From: Lachnospiraceae bacterium UBA7202 | Lineage (GTDB): Bacteria > Bacillota > Clostridia > Lachnospirales > Lachnospiraceae | Direction of reading: 5' to 3' | Assembly: GCA_002490705.1 (NCBI GenBank) | Contig: DKUO01000019.1 | Span: forward strand, 1-64,000 | DNA length: 64,000 nt | Part shown: positions 1 through 6,971 of the stretch, one piece after another | Layout: the number at the start of each line of letters is the position of its first letter | Position numbering within the stretch: the stretch's first letter is position 1 | Notes under the pieces: generated by a model | Databases searched by the model: none | What the model saw: the letters and a program-made list of their open reading frames with translations, nothing else | Told to the model about the DNA's origin: nothing | Made by a program: the position numbers and the translations under genes

Positions 1-1
1 A

Positions 2-514
2 GAATATTATATCTGTCAAATGTTTTATAAGTTTCATTATTTCAATTATAGTAAGAATTTAAGTGATTTAATAGATAATTTAGTAAAAACCTTTAATTAT
101 AATGAAGTATTAGATAGAATTAGCAAGGATAAAAATTTATCAGAGTCACTGGAGCATATTTATAAACATATAATTGAGAATCAAGGCATGATATGTATAC
201 ATAATAAATTTAGGTATGATTCAAACGGTAAAACTAGAATCAAAAACGATCCTAGAGGTATCTTTTATGTAAAAGATTGTAACTGCGATAGACGCTATTG
301 TAAAATAAATTCAACAGATAGTTTGGAATTGAAAGCCAATAGATTGTATACAGAACTTCCAATTTACATTGTAGATTCTAATGATAAACAAACAATATTG
401 AAAGAAATGCAAATAGAAATTTATCCGACAACAATTGATGAAGTATTACAGAAACAACAGGATTTTTATGATAACATATGTGAAGAAATGGGAATCAATT
501 CAATCAAAGTATAA
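2..514 (+). CDS. Hypothetical protein, cut at the 5' end by the window edge
   Basis: The frame is open from the left edge (codons 2-19 contain no stop) and the first ATG, at 20, has no ribosome binding site, so the gene probably starts before the window. At least 164 residues are visible, rich in Asn, Lys, Ile and Tyr. A Cys cluster (DCNCDRRYC, near residues 89-97 counted from the ATG) could bind metal. I do not recognise a family. Base composition fits the mobile element. Confidence 0.5.
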   Translation, partial: EYYICQMFYKFHYFNYSKNLSDLIDNLVKTFNYNEVLDRISKDKNLSESLEHIYKHIIENQGMICIHNKFRYDSNGKTRIKNDPRGIFYVKDCNCDRRYCKINSTDSLELKANRLYTELPIYIVDSNDKQTILKEMQIEIYPTTIDEVLQKQQDFYDNICEEMGINSIKV

Positions 515-551
515 AAGTAGTAAAATAGCATCAATTAAGTAAATCTAAGTT

Positions 552-588
552 GGGCTTTTGCACATACATAGTGTGAAAGTCCTTTTTT
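552..588 (+). terminator. Rho-independent terminator after the first ORF
   Basis: An imperfect stem (552-564 with 572-582) is followed by six T (583-588). It lies 37 bases after the stop at 514 and ahead of the secreted-protein gene, so the two are probably separate transcripts. Confidence 0.55.
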
Positions 589-657
589 CATACCCAAAAT
601 TCATGTTGAAATAAAATTAAAAATATTTAGAAATTTTGAAGAAAGGCAGGCAAGCGT

Positions 658-1653
658 ATGAAATTCCAATCCCACATCCCCAAAACCAAGCATACACTTA
701 TATTTCTATCAATATTCCTACTTGCATTAGCAATAGGCATCTCAATTCCATCAATAAAGGTTTATGCCACGGATGGTAACGCAGACGAAGGTGAATCCGA
801 TCAAGCCAGTGGTGAATATTCTGGTGGCCCCTCATATGCAAAGACTGGTTGGATAATGTACATAGTAGATAAAAATGGTACACCAGTTTCCGATGCAGTT
901 TACATTTCCTGTGGTGGTGAACCACAAGGCATAAGATTTTTAACAACTCGCCTAGGTGGTCTAAATCCCCGTCAAGTAGCAGGACCGGTTCCATGGGTAT
1001 CAGTTATTGGTGCTGATGGAGCCCCATTTGATAATGATCAAGATTTCAAAGGCATAGATATAAAGGACTGGCTGTTGGAGGATGATGGAGCAGGCACCAA
1101 GAACGTGTTTAACGTGGTTTCTGACTATTGGAGTGAGGATAAAGCCATAGCCATGGCAAAAAACAACCATTCCCTAATCCTAGAACCTTTCTACTGGATG
1201 ACAATAGGCGGTCTGACAATATGCGCTACTGATATGAACTGGGGAATAGTATTGTCAACTGCGTACGGGGGAGGAAACTACGGTCCTCAACCCTTTACCC
1301 TTTTCACGAACACAATATTTCCACAGTGTGCAAGGTTTCAATACCCACAATTTGGTTTACAGACTAGCCCAAAATATGGTAAAGTCACCAATGCAGAAAT
1401 GGTAACATACGCACTGGGAATTGAATCAATCACACCAAAAAATAGTGCCATACATACATACTGGGAGGTATCCCCTGGCAACCCAGAGCCACGTATCCCC
1501 AATAAAACAGGAACATGTAACATCGTAAAGGGCTATTATAAAGAGAATCTCACTACAGGAGCCAAACAATCCCTAGGAGTTTACTACGAACTAGATGTAA
1601 CAAGTAACATCATAGTAAGTGGCGAACCCACCTTTGAACTAGTGGAGTGTTAA
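658..1653 (+). CDS. Secreted or surface protein of the mobile element, unknown function
   Basis: 331 residues. A basic N-terminus is followed by a hydrophobic stretch at about residues 13-35 and a likely cleavage after KVYA, so export by Sec is expected. The mature part opens with an acidic Gly/Ser/Glu linker and then a segment (AKTGWIMYIVDKNGTPVSDA) that looks like the start of a beta-sandwich surface domain. Several Cys (CGG, CATD, QCAR, GTCN, C-terminal EC) could form disulfides. The start has a plausible AGAAAGGCAGG upstream. No enzyme motif is visible. Being next to an HUH Rep gene, an adsorption or adhesion role is possible, but this is conjecture. Confidence 0.6.
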   Translation: MKFQSHIPKTKHTLIFLSIFLLALAIGISIPSIKVYATDGNADEGESDQASGEYSGGPSYAKTGWIMYIVDKNGTPVSDAVYISCGGEPQGIRFLTTRLGGLNPRQVAGPVPWVSVIGADGAPFDNDQDFKGIDIKDWLLEDDGAGTKNVFNVVSDYWSEDKAIAMAKNNHSLILEPFYWMTIGGLTICATDMNWGIVLSTAYGGGNYGPQPFTLFTNTIFPQCARFQYPQFGLQTSPKYGKVTNAEMVTYALGIESITPKNSAIHTYWEVSPGNPEPRIPNKTGTCNIVKGYYKENLTTGAKQSLGVYYELDVTSNIIVSGEPTFELVEC

Positions 1654-1890
1654 TATTTTAATCGTCCAAAACGTATTATTCAAAAATTAAATCATACCCC
1701 GTCAAATATCCCATCAAAAAGTTTCGTCAAAATTACCATATTGATTTTGGAATAACGCCTGTTTAGCTTTTCCCAACGCATCGGGCATAAGTTTACATAA
1801 CAATAAAATCCGTCCAAATTCTTCTGCCATTCTGCCAATGGACGGCAGGATTTTTTTGTGCTACCCTACCCCAAAAGGGAGGGGACAAGA
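1654..1890. other. AT-rich gap with a hairpin just ahead of rep
   Basis: No ORF with a ribosome binding site. Bases 1809-1857 hold overlapping inverted repeats: ATCCGTCC near the left with GGACGG...GGAT on the right, and an inner CCATT/AATGG stem, followed by a run of seven T. It could be a terminator for the secreted-protein gene or, because it directly precedes an HUH initiator gene, part of the double-strand origin that Rep nicks. The sequence alone does not decide. Confidence 0.4.
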
Positions 1891-2829
1891 ATGGGCGTGG
1901 AATACATCGAAGGCGGATTCAAACTAAAAATCGGAAGAAGGCGGACGCAAGTAACGACATATGAGAATATGCCGCTACAAACGTCAAGCCCCATAAAAAA
2001 GGATAAGCAAAAGGAAATCAAACGAAACATTCCAAGCGACTATGCGAAATTTAACTATTATAATCGAATGAAAAAAAGGCGGCAGGAAATCCGCGAAATC
2101 TGCTGGAATAATTTCGATTTGCCCGATGTGGTAATGCTAACACTTACCTTTGACCAGAAAGGCAATGTAGACAAGAACTTTACACAGCTTGAAGACGCAC
2201 ATCGAGAGTTTAAGAAGTTTATTCAGCGTGTAAACAGTCACTATGAGAATTTCCAATATCTTACAACATTTAGTAGACAAAGCAACGGAAATTGGCACTA
2301 CCATGTAATGTGCAATTTCCAACATAGCATTGCCAATAAAGAAATTACGAAGCTTTGGAAGAACGGGATTACTTATGTCTCTTATATAAATACACGAGAA
2401 AAGTACAATAGTGCGGTTCAGTATCTCACTCATAATATGGATGAATCAGCAGACGCATTAAAGGGGAAACATGGGTATCTTTGTTCGCGGTCGGTTGAGC
2501 GGGATATCAAACTTGTTTCATGGAGAGCAGAGCAATCTGATGAGTTTGAGGAAGCGTTTCAAAAAGTGAAACAGGAAAAGCATACAATTTTGTACGAGAC
2601 CAGAAACCCGTTAGGAATCAAGGGAACCCGCGTAAACGAGGAGACAGGGGAGGCTTTCGAGGTGCATCTTCAAGACAGGGAACTCACTCCGGCACTAGAG
2701 TATGCGGGCTATGAGAAATGGGAAAGCATTTACACCCATCTGACATCTTCAGCGGATTTTTCAAACAAATTTAAGACGCTCAAGCCCGCCACACTCCGCC
2801 CTAAAAAATTCAAGCGGACTAATTCGTAA
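1891..2829 (+). CDS. HUH-type rolling-circle replication initiator (Rep)
   Basis: 312 residues from ATG 1891, chosen over an upstream GTG at 1858 because GGGAGG at about 1877-1883 lies just before it. The three HUH endonuclease motifs are in order: motif I, a hydrophobic strand (VVMLTLTF, about residues 80-87); motif II, His136-Tyr-His138 (WHYHVMCNF), which binds the metal; motif III, AVQYLTHN with Tyr178 as likely nicking residue. One Tyr suggests the plasmid/phage Rep class rather than two-Tyr transposases. Such proteins nick one strand at an origin and start rolling-circle replication. The C-terminus is basic (LRPKKFKR). No helicase domain is fused, so a host helicase would be needed. A relaxase-like or IS91-like role is less likely but not excluded. 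Confidence 0.75.
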   Translation: MGVEYIEGGFKLKIGRRRTQVTTYENMPLQTSSPIKKDKQKEIKRNIPSDYAKFNYYNRMKKRRQEIREICWNNFDLPDVVMLTLTFDQKGNVDKNFTQLEDAHREFKKFIQRVNSHYENFQYLTTFSRQSNGNWHYHVMCNFQHSIANKEITKLWKNGITYVSYINTREKYNSAVQYLTHNMDESADALKGKHGYLCSRSVERDIKLVSWRAEQSDEFEEAFQKVKQEKHTILYETRNPLGIKGTRVNEETGEAFEVHLQDRELTPALEYAGYEKWESIYTHLTSSADFSNKFKTLKPATLRPKKFKRTNS

Positions 2830-3060
2830 TAATGGCAGAACAGTATACCGCGACATTCGATTCAATTTAATATATACGTCCCCTCTAAAGCGTTGGTGGA
2901 CACTGATTACAAAAGATGGCAAAGAGACAGTGTGAAAAAACGGATAACCAAGTCCTCTGGTCAGATAACAGTATGGTAAAGGTGTAAAGTAAAAACCACT
3001 GACAGCCAAAACAGCAATTATGTGATAGGAAAGCAAAAAATTTGATGGAGGGAAAGTGAA

Positions 3061-3309
3061 ATGTTTTACACACCGTTTCTTTATGAGATGAATCAATTAA
3101 GGATAGGCATACGCACGAATGTCAGACCATCAGCCACAATGACTTTGTGCTTTAGAAGTCCTCATGCCTCATGTAAGACAGACAACTGGCTCGGCGGCAA
3201 GCTGCTCAGACTGTACACTGCTTATTACAGAAAAGTTATGCGGGAATCGGGAGGAAAATTCTGGGACACGGATACGGGGAAGCAGGAGAAAGACTTGTAT
3301 AACACTTGA
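3061..3309 (+). CDS. Small hypothetical protein of the mobile element
   Basis: 82 residues from an ATG preceded by GGAGGG (about 3046-3051). The product is basic with several Cys (TLCF, ASCK) and no recognisable domain. It is followed after 17 bases by another small ORF with its own ribosome binding site, so the two may be co-transcribed. It could be an accessory replication or copy-control protein, but nothing shows this. Confidence 0.45.
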   Translation: MFYTPFLYEMNQLRIGIRTNVRPSATMTLCFRSPHASCKTDNWLGGKLLRLYTAYYRKVMRESGGKFWDTDTGKQEKDLYNT

Positions 3310-3326
3310 CGGAGGTAAACTGACAT

Positions 3327-3515
3327 ATGATGGGGATTAAATTAAAAAGCCAGCGCAGCGGTAACTGGATAGGCATAGCGATTGTTTATCCGAGTGGGGC
3401 AAGGGAAACAGTCGCAATGATTCTGATGCCGCCGGACAATGACTGGCGTGCCACCATAGAATTTTATGACGAACTAATCAGATTATATAAAAAACGTCTC
3501 AGCAAATGTTTATAG
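3327..3515 (+). CDS. Small hypothetical protein of the mobile element
   Basis: 62 residues. GGAGGT at 3311-3316 supports a start at ATG 3327 or the adjacent in-frame ATG 3330. The sequence (GNWIGIAIVYPSGARETVAM, then a charged helix ending in KKRLSKCL) looks like a small folded alpha/beta protein. No family recognised. A terminator follows at 3548-3586. Confidence 0.5.
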   Translation: MMGIKLKSQRSGNWIGIAIVYPSGARETVAMILMPPDNDWRATIEFYDELIRLYKKRLSKCL

Positions 3516-3547
3516 CTTATAATGCTATCGGTATACAGCATTGACCG

Positions 3548-3586
3548 AAAAGAAAGCCTGCTCTCATATGCAAAGGCTTTCTTTTT
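3548..3586 (+). terminator. Rho-independent terminator
   Basis: Stem AAAAGAAAGCC (3548-3558) pairs with GGCTTTCTTTT (3575-3585), with the T run forming the tail. The A run on the 5' side makes it potentially bidirectional. It closes the small-ORF pair. Confidence 0.7.
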
Positions 3587-4186
3587 GCGTGTATGACAAT
3601 ATTCCCAGAATAAAGAAAAGAGAGATTTTTATACAAACCTCTATTTCTCATTTTATGAAATGCCAAAAATGGATTTTAATATTATTTTATGAAAACACAA
3701 ATTTTGAGCCATCGGGTAAGTTTTATTTTTTTGAAAAAGGAATGAAAAAAAGGGAGTTCCAAGGAGGTCAGCGCGCAGAAATGGAAAAGGTGGAGAAGAT
3801 GGTGGAGAAAGTTTATCATTTTTCATTTGCCGGCATTGTCCGATGTGCAGACAACAATCCAATTTTTCAATTAACCCGAATAGCGGCATGGTTTATGGGG
3901 CATTGGTCAAGGAACAGGGATAGCGATAGAGTAACAGGATAGACAATCACAATTCACCCAACGTAAATATCAGCCATGCCACAATCTGAAATATCAGCCG
4001 ACTCCTAAAGAAAAATAACCGATACATATCGAATCAGTCGGTCTCGTCACACCGCTGTCAGACCTTTTTGCAAAAAACTTCGCCTCGTCCGTGTTCAGTG
4101 CGGACTCGTACCCATAAAACAGGGGGATATAGAAACAGGGCTTATGGATATAGGTGTTATCTTTTTATATTTTGGAGGTAACACTT
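3587..4186. other. 600-base gap of the mobile element, mostly without convincing genes
   Basis: The only candidate is a 53-residue frame at 3781-3942, preceded by a perfect AAGGAGGT at about 3764-3771 but with a long 10-base spacing; its product (MEKVEKMVEKVYHFSFAG...) matches nothing I know. A longer frame from 3541 crosses the terminator and is not believable. At 4004-4045 CCGACT and AGTCGG form a hairpin. Confidence 0.35.
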
Positions 4187-4504
4187 ATGTATCGCAGTAA
4201 GGCAGATTCAGAACAGGCAAATAGTGCAGAATACGGGAAATCAAAACCACATAACTATGTAAAGAGTAATCGGCTAAGAGATGTTTACATGGATTTAGGA
4301 ACAGAGAACAGAATAGTTTGTTCGTTAACGTATCAAAACAGGCAGGTGCAGGTTACTCTTGCATTTCCCGAACAGACAGACACGAAAGCGGAGCAGGATT
4401 TTGTCAGCAGGCTCAAAATGGTTTATCTTGAAAAAATCAAAACAGAGGCTTGCCAAAAGGAGAATTTGGCGTTACCATCTCCCACCACGAAGGAAAAGGA
4501 CTAA
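4187..4504 (+). CDS. Hypothetical protein encoded just upstream of the serine recombinase
   Basis: 105 residues from ATG 4187, chosen over a GTG at 4154 because TTTGGAGGT (4171-4179) is well spaced before it. The N-terminus is polar (Ser, Lys, Asn); the middle (IVCSLTYQNRQVQVTLAFPE) is beta-rich and the rest helical. It ends 21 bases before the recombinase start, so co-expression is likely. It may be a partner or control factor of the recombinase such as a recombination directionality factor; position is the only evidence. Confidence 0.6.
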   Translation: MYRSKADSEQANSAEYGKSKPHNYVKSNRLRDVYMDLGTENRIVCSLTYQNRQVQVTLAFPEQTDTKAEQDFVSRLKMVYLEKIKTEACQKENLALPSPTTKEKD

Positions 4505-4524
4505 GGAAAAGGAGGAAAATGGTC

Positions 4525-6195
4525 ATGCCTAAAAAAGTGAGAACCTTGTTGAGAGTATCATCAAAGCAACAGTTACATGATGACGACATACCCATGCAGA
4601 GGGCGGAGGCGAAGCAGTACATAGCCAGGCGCGATGACTGGGAGTTTGACAGGGAGTATATTGAAAAAGCGGTATCGGCATACAAGAACAATGTGGAGGA
4701 ACGGGAAGTTTTGCAGGAAATACTGTCGGATGCCCGTGACCATCAGTTTGATGTTCTGCTCACCTATATGTCGGACAGGATCGGCAGGCAGGAAGAATAC
4801 AGCTTCTATGTCGCCACACTGAATCAGCTAGGCATAGAGGTCTGGACAATCAAGGATGGTCAGTTAAAAACAGAGGAACATATAGACAAACTGTTAAACT
4901 ATATCCGATTCTGGCAGAACGAGGGGGAGAGCAAAAAGACAAGTATGCGTGTGAAAGATACACAGAAAGAGTTGGTAAAGTCTGGAAAGTTTGTGGGTGG
5001 AAAAGCGCCATACGGCTATCGGTTAGTCCCTTCCGGCATGGTCAGCAATCACGGGAGACTGCTCAAGAAACTTGAGATTGTGGAAGAAAATGCACGGGTA
5101 GTCAGATTGATATACAGTCTGGCAGTCAATAAAGGCATGGGATATGAGAAAATAGCGAATGAGTTAAATGCGCGAAACATTCCGGCGATTACGACAGACA
5201 AGTGGAAAGCAGGAACCATAAGAAGTATCTTGACAAACCCTGTCTATATGGGCTATCTGGCAATAAACAGGAGAATCAACCATAACGGGTTTATCAGATT
5301 AGACAGGAAGGACTGGATTTATTCAGAGGAACAGATACCGGAACTTGTCATTGTTTCGCAGCAGACATGGGAGAAAGCGCAGGAAATCAGAGAAGCCCGA
5401 AAAAATAAAATCAATACCTCGAAACAGATATCCGCTAAGGAGTATAAAGAGCAGTACAATGTGCCGTTTTCTACAAAAGGGAAACTTGCCTTGATTGGTC
5501 TTGCCACTTGTGGATATTGCGGGAAACGCTTAAAGAACGGGAGTTATTGCAACCACTGGACGACAAAGGCGGGAGAAAAGAAAATATCCTACGCGGGCAG
5601 ATATGTATGCCCGTCAAAATGTGAAAAGCGCAGCAGTTATTCGCAGAATTATCTGGAGGGGATCGTGTTTGGGGTGGTTGAAACTTATATGGAGCATCTG
5701 AGATCCATAGATATCACGGAAGAAATAGAAAAAATGCAAAGTCAGCAAAGACAGGGCATAGAGAAGGAACTGGGAACCATTCATAAAAAACAACAAACCT
5801 TACAAACAGATATCCGAACACTGGAAGAAAAGATACCAGAAGCAATCAGAGGGGAATATTATTTCAGTGCCGAGAAACTTTCTGCCATGATCAAGGAAAA
5901 GGAACAGGAAATGGTGGCGTTAGACAAAGAAGCGGAACAGGCAAAGAACAGGCTGTCACAGGTGGTAAATCAAAATAGCGATTTGGAGAAGTTTATCACC
6001 ATGGTGCCAAATTGGAAGGAGGAATTTCAAAATGCAGATACGCAGACCAAAAAGATGTTGCTGTCTGCCCTCATTGACCAGATAGAGGTAAAAAACGATG
6101 ATATCAACATCAAATTTAGGATACGACTGGAGGACTTTGTATTACTTGAAAGTATTGGTTTACCTACCACTCGGTATACACCCGGTTCAGGGTGA
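4525..6195 (+). CDS. Large serine recombinase (integrase/excisionase of the element)
   Basis: 556 residues. The first two plausible ATGs are 4519 and 4525; GGAGG at 4511-4515 favours 4525. The N-terminal resolvase fold has the catalytic Ser in LLRVSSKQQ (Ser12) and the conserved DRIGR helix. A recombinase domain follows (GKAPYGYRLV, about 165-175), then a zinc ribbon (CGYC ... C ... CPSKC, about 330-370) and a long coiled coil (about 410-480). This is the layout of phage/ICE integrases and TndX/TnpX-type recombinases, which join att sites by double-strand breaks with Ser-DNA links. The gene abuts the insertion junction, and its last nine codons and stop come from the interrupted sleC gene, so the C-terminal tail would differ in the circular form. 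Confidence 0.9.
   Translation: MPKKVRTLLRVSSKQQLHDDDIPMQRAEAKQYIARRDDWEFDREYIEKAVSAYKNNVEEREVLQEILSDARDHQFDVLLTYMSDRIGRQEEYSFYVATLNQLGIEVWTIKDGQLKTEEHIDKLLNYIRFWQNEGESKKTSMRVKDTQKELVKSGKFVGGKAPYGYRLVPSGMVSNHGRLLKKLEIVEENARVVRLIYSLAVNKGMGYEKIANELNARNIPAITTDKWKAGTIRSILTNPVYMGYLAINRRINHNGFIRLDRKDWIYSEEQIPELVIVSQQTWEKAQEIREARKNKINTSKQISAKEYKEQYNVPFSTKGKLALIGLATCGYCGKRLKNGSYCNHWTTKAGEKKISYAGRYVCPSKCEKRSSYSQNYLEGIVFGVVETYMEHLRSIDITEEIEKMQSQQRQGIEKELGTIHKKQQTLQTDIRTLEEKIPEAIRGEYYFSAEKLSAMIKEKEQEMVALDKEAEQAKNRLSQVVNQNSDLEKFITMVPNWKEEFQNADTQTKKMLLSALIDQIEVKNDDINIKFRIRLEDFVLLESIGLPTTRYTPGSG
6150..6190. other. Right attachment junction (attR) inside the sleC-like gene
   Basis: Read on the minus strand, the SleC-like frame runs ...LNRVYTEW and stops at once (TAG, 6164-6166). 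As I recall the family, this point continues with Tyr-Arg, so the gene identity stops at about 6165, where element sequence takes over. The crossover dinucleotide must lie in or just right of the TACCACTCGG segment (6165-6174). The matching left junction is outside the window. Confidence 0.7.
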
Positions 6196-6871
6196 AGGAC
6201 ATAATGGCAAGTGTATTTGCATAGATGGCGCTCTCCGGCCAGGTGGCGTAGATCTCGGAGGACACCACATTTTTGATATAGTCGCGGTAGCGGACATAGT
6301 AGTTCGGCGCGGTGGAATCGTTAGGCACGCCGTCGTGGACGACGATGAACTCGGGAATGACCACGCGGCTTAAAACAATTTCGCCGGATTCGTCCATGGG
6401 CTTGATCTCGTCCTCGGAAATTTTGGGCGGATAGTCGCCGTAGAGGGTGTGGTCGGGGATGGCGATGATCTCCTCCGTATCCTGCGTCATTTCTGTGGGC
6501 GTCATTTCGATATTTTGGACTGCGGTTACATCCGGCAATACTTCGACGCCGGAGACGATGACAGGCTCATAGCCGGGAGCAGTGACGGAGACCGTGTACT
6601 CCGAGTAGGGCATGGGGGAATTGGGAGTCAGGCTGTATTGCAGGGGCGGGGTTTCCAGATCAACCGTGTCAGTCTGCCCCGAGGAGTCAGTGCGCAGTGT
6701 CTCTACGGTGGAGTTTGGTTCGCCGGTAAAGGAAATGGTAATCGATGCGTTTTCTATGGGAATCAGCCCCACGTTTGCGGTGACATTGATTTGAAGCCGG
6801 CCCATTGCCGTATTATTAGTCTGCATGTTTTCGGAATTGGACGCTTCGCCGTTTATGTTGTTTACATCCAT
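6164..6871 (-). pseudogene. sleC: 5' half of a spore cortex-lytic enzyme gene (SleC family) cut by the element
   Basis: 235 codons from an ATG with GAGGT eight bases upstream. The frame holds a carboxypeptidase-like beta-sandwich (INVTANVGLIPIENASITI...) and then the strongly conserved SleC segments IPDHTLYGDYPPKI, VVIPEFIVVHDGVP and YIKNVVSSEIYATWP. It stops abruptly after NRVYTEW, about halfway through a protein that is usually a little over 400 residues. Known SleC proteins are made in the forespore as proenzymes and cut cortex peptidoglycan at germination. The missing half, with the rest of the hydrolase and peptidoglycan-binding region, should lie beyond the element's left end. It may be a dead gene or a reversible split gene restored by excision. 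Confidence 0.85.
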
Positions 6872-6897
6872 ACTGATACCTCATTTAAGGGATTGCA

Positions 6898-6928
6898 TGT
6901 TATGCATTTGTTATCTTTATGATATGCA
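6898..6928 (-). promoter_or_regulatory. Candidate sigma-G promoter of the sleC-like gene
   Basis: On the minus strand TGCATA (6923-6928), an 18-base spacer and CATAACA (6898-6904) match the forespore sigma-G pattern (TGNATA, 17-18 bases, CATACTA) at 6/6 and 5/7 positions. It lies 26 bases before the start codon. Expression in the forespore is what this enzyme family would need. Confidence 0.45.
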
Positions 6929-6935
6929 ATGAGGG

Positions 6936-6965
6936 TTGCACATGCTACCTTGAAAATGATATACT
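6936..6965 (+). promoter_or_regulatory. Sigma-A promoter of the DUF5717 gene, possibly leaderless
   Basis: TTGCAC (6936-6941) and TATACT (6960-6965) are 18 bases apart. The predicted transcription start falls at about 6972, the ATG of the next gene, which has no ribosome binding site. It overlaps the divergent sleC control region. Confidence 0.55.
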
Positions 6966-6971
6966 ATCCAT

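Larger units (their letters stand above)
1..6180. mobile_element. Right part of an integrated element carrying an HUH Rep and a serine recombinase
   Basis: AT-rich DNA (most marked in 1-1800) unlike the neighbouring core genome, ending where a sleC-like gene on the opposite strand is cut. It carries, in order, a cut-off ORF, a secreted protein, an HUH-type replication initiator, two or three small ORFs, a 105-residue protein and a large serine recombinase at the right tip. The left end is outside the window, so size and cargo are unknown. The recombinase next to the junction is the likely integrase and the Rep suggests a replicating circular form. Element type is undecided: integrative plasmid, small ICE or skin-like remnant. 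Confidence 0.8.

Noticed and set aside
658..2829. Firm call of a filamentous phage (inovirus)
   Set aside because: A Zot-type ATPase and coat genes are not in the window, so a secreted protein plus HUH Rep is not enough.
3541..3942. 133-codon plus-strand frame
   Set aside because: It begins inside a strong terminator, lacks a ribosome site and gives a protein with no family features. Only a short part from 3781 might be real.
4450..4524. TTG-started extension of the serine recombinase
   Set aside because: It overlaps the preceding gene, and the GGAGG at 4511-4515 points to the later ATG.
6449..6922. 157-codon plus-strand frame opposite the sleC fragment
   Set aside because: It is the antisense of a clear SleC coding sequence, with no ribosome site.
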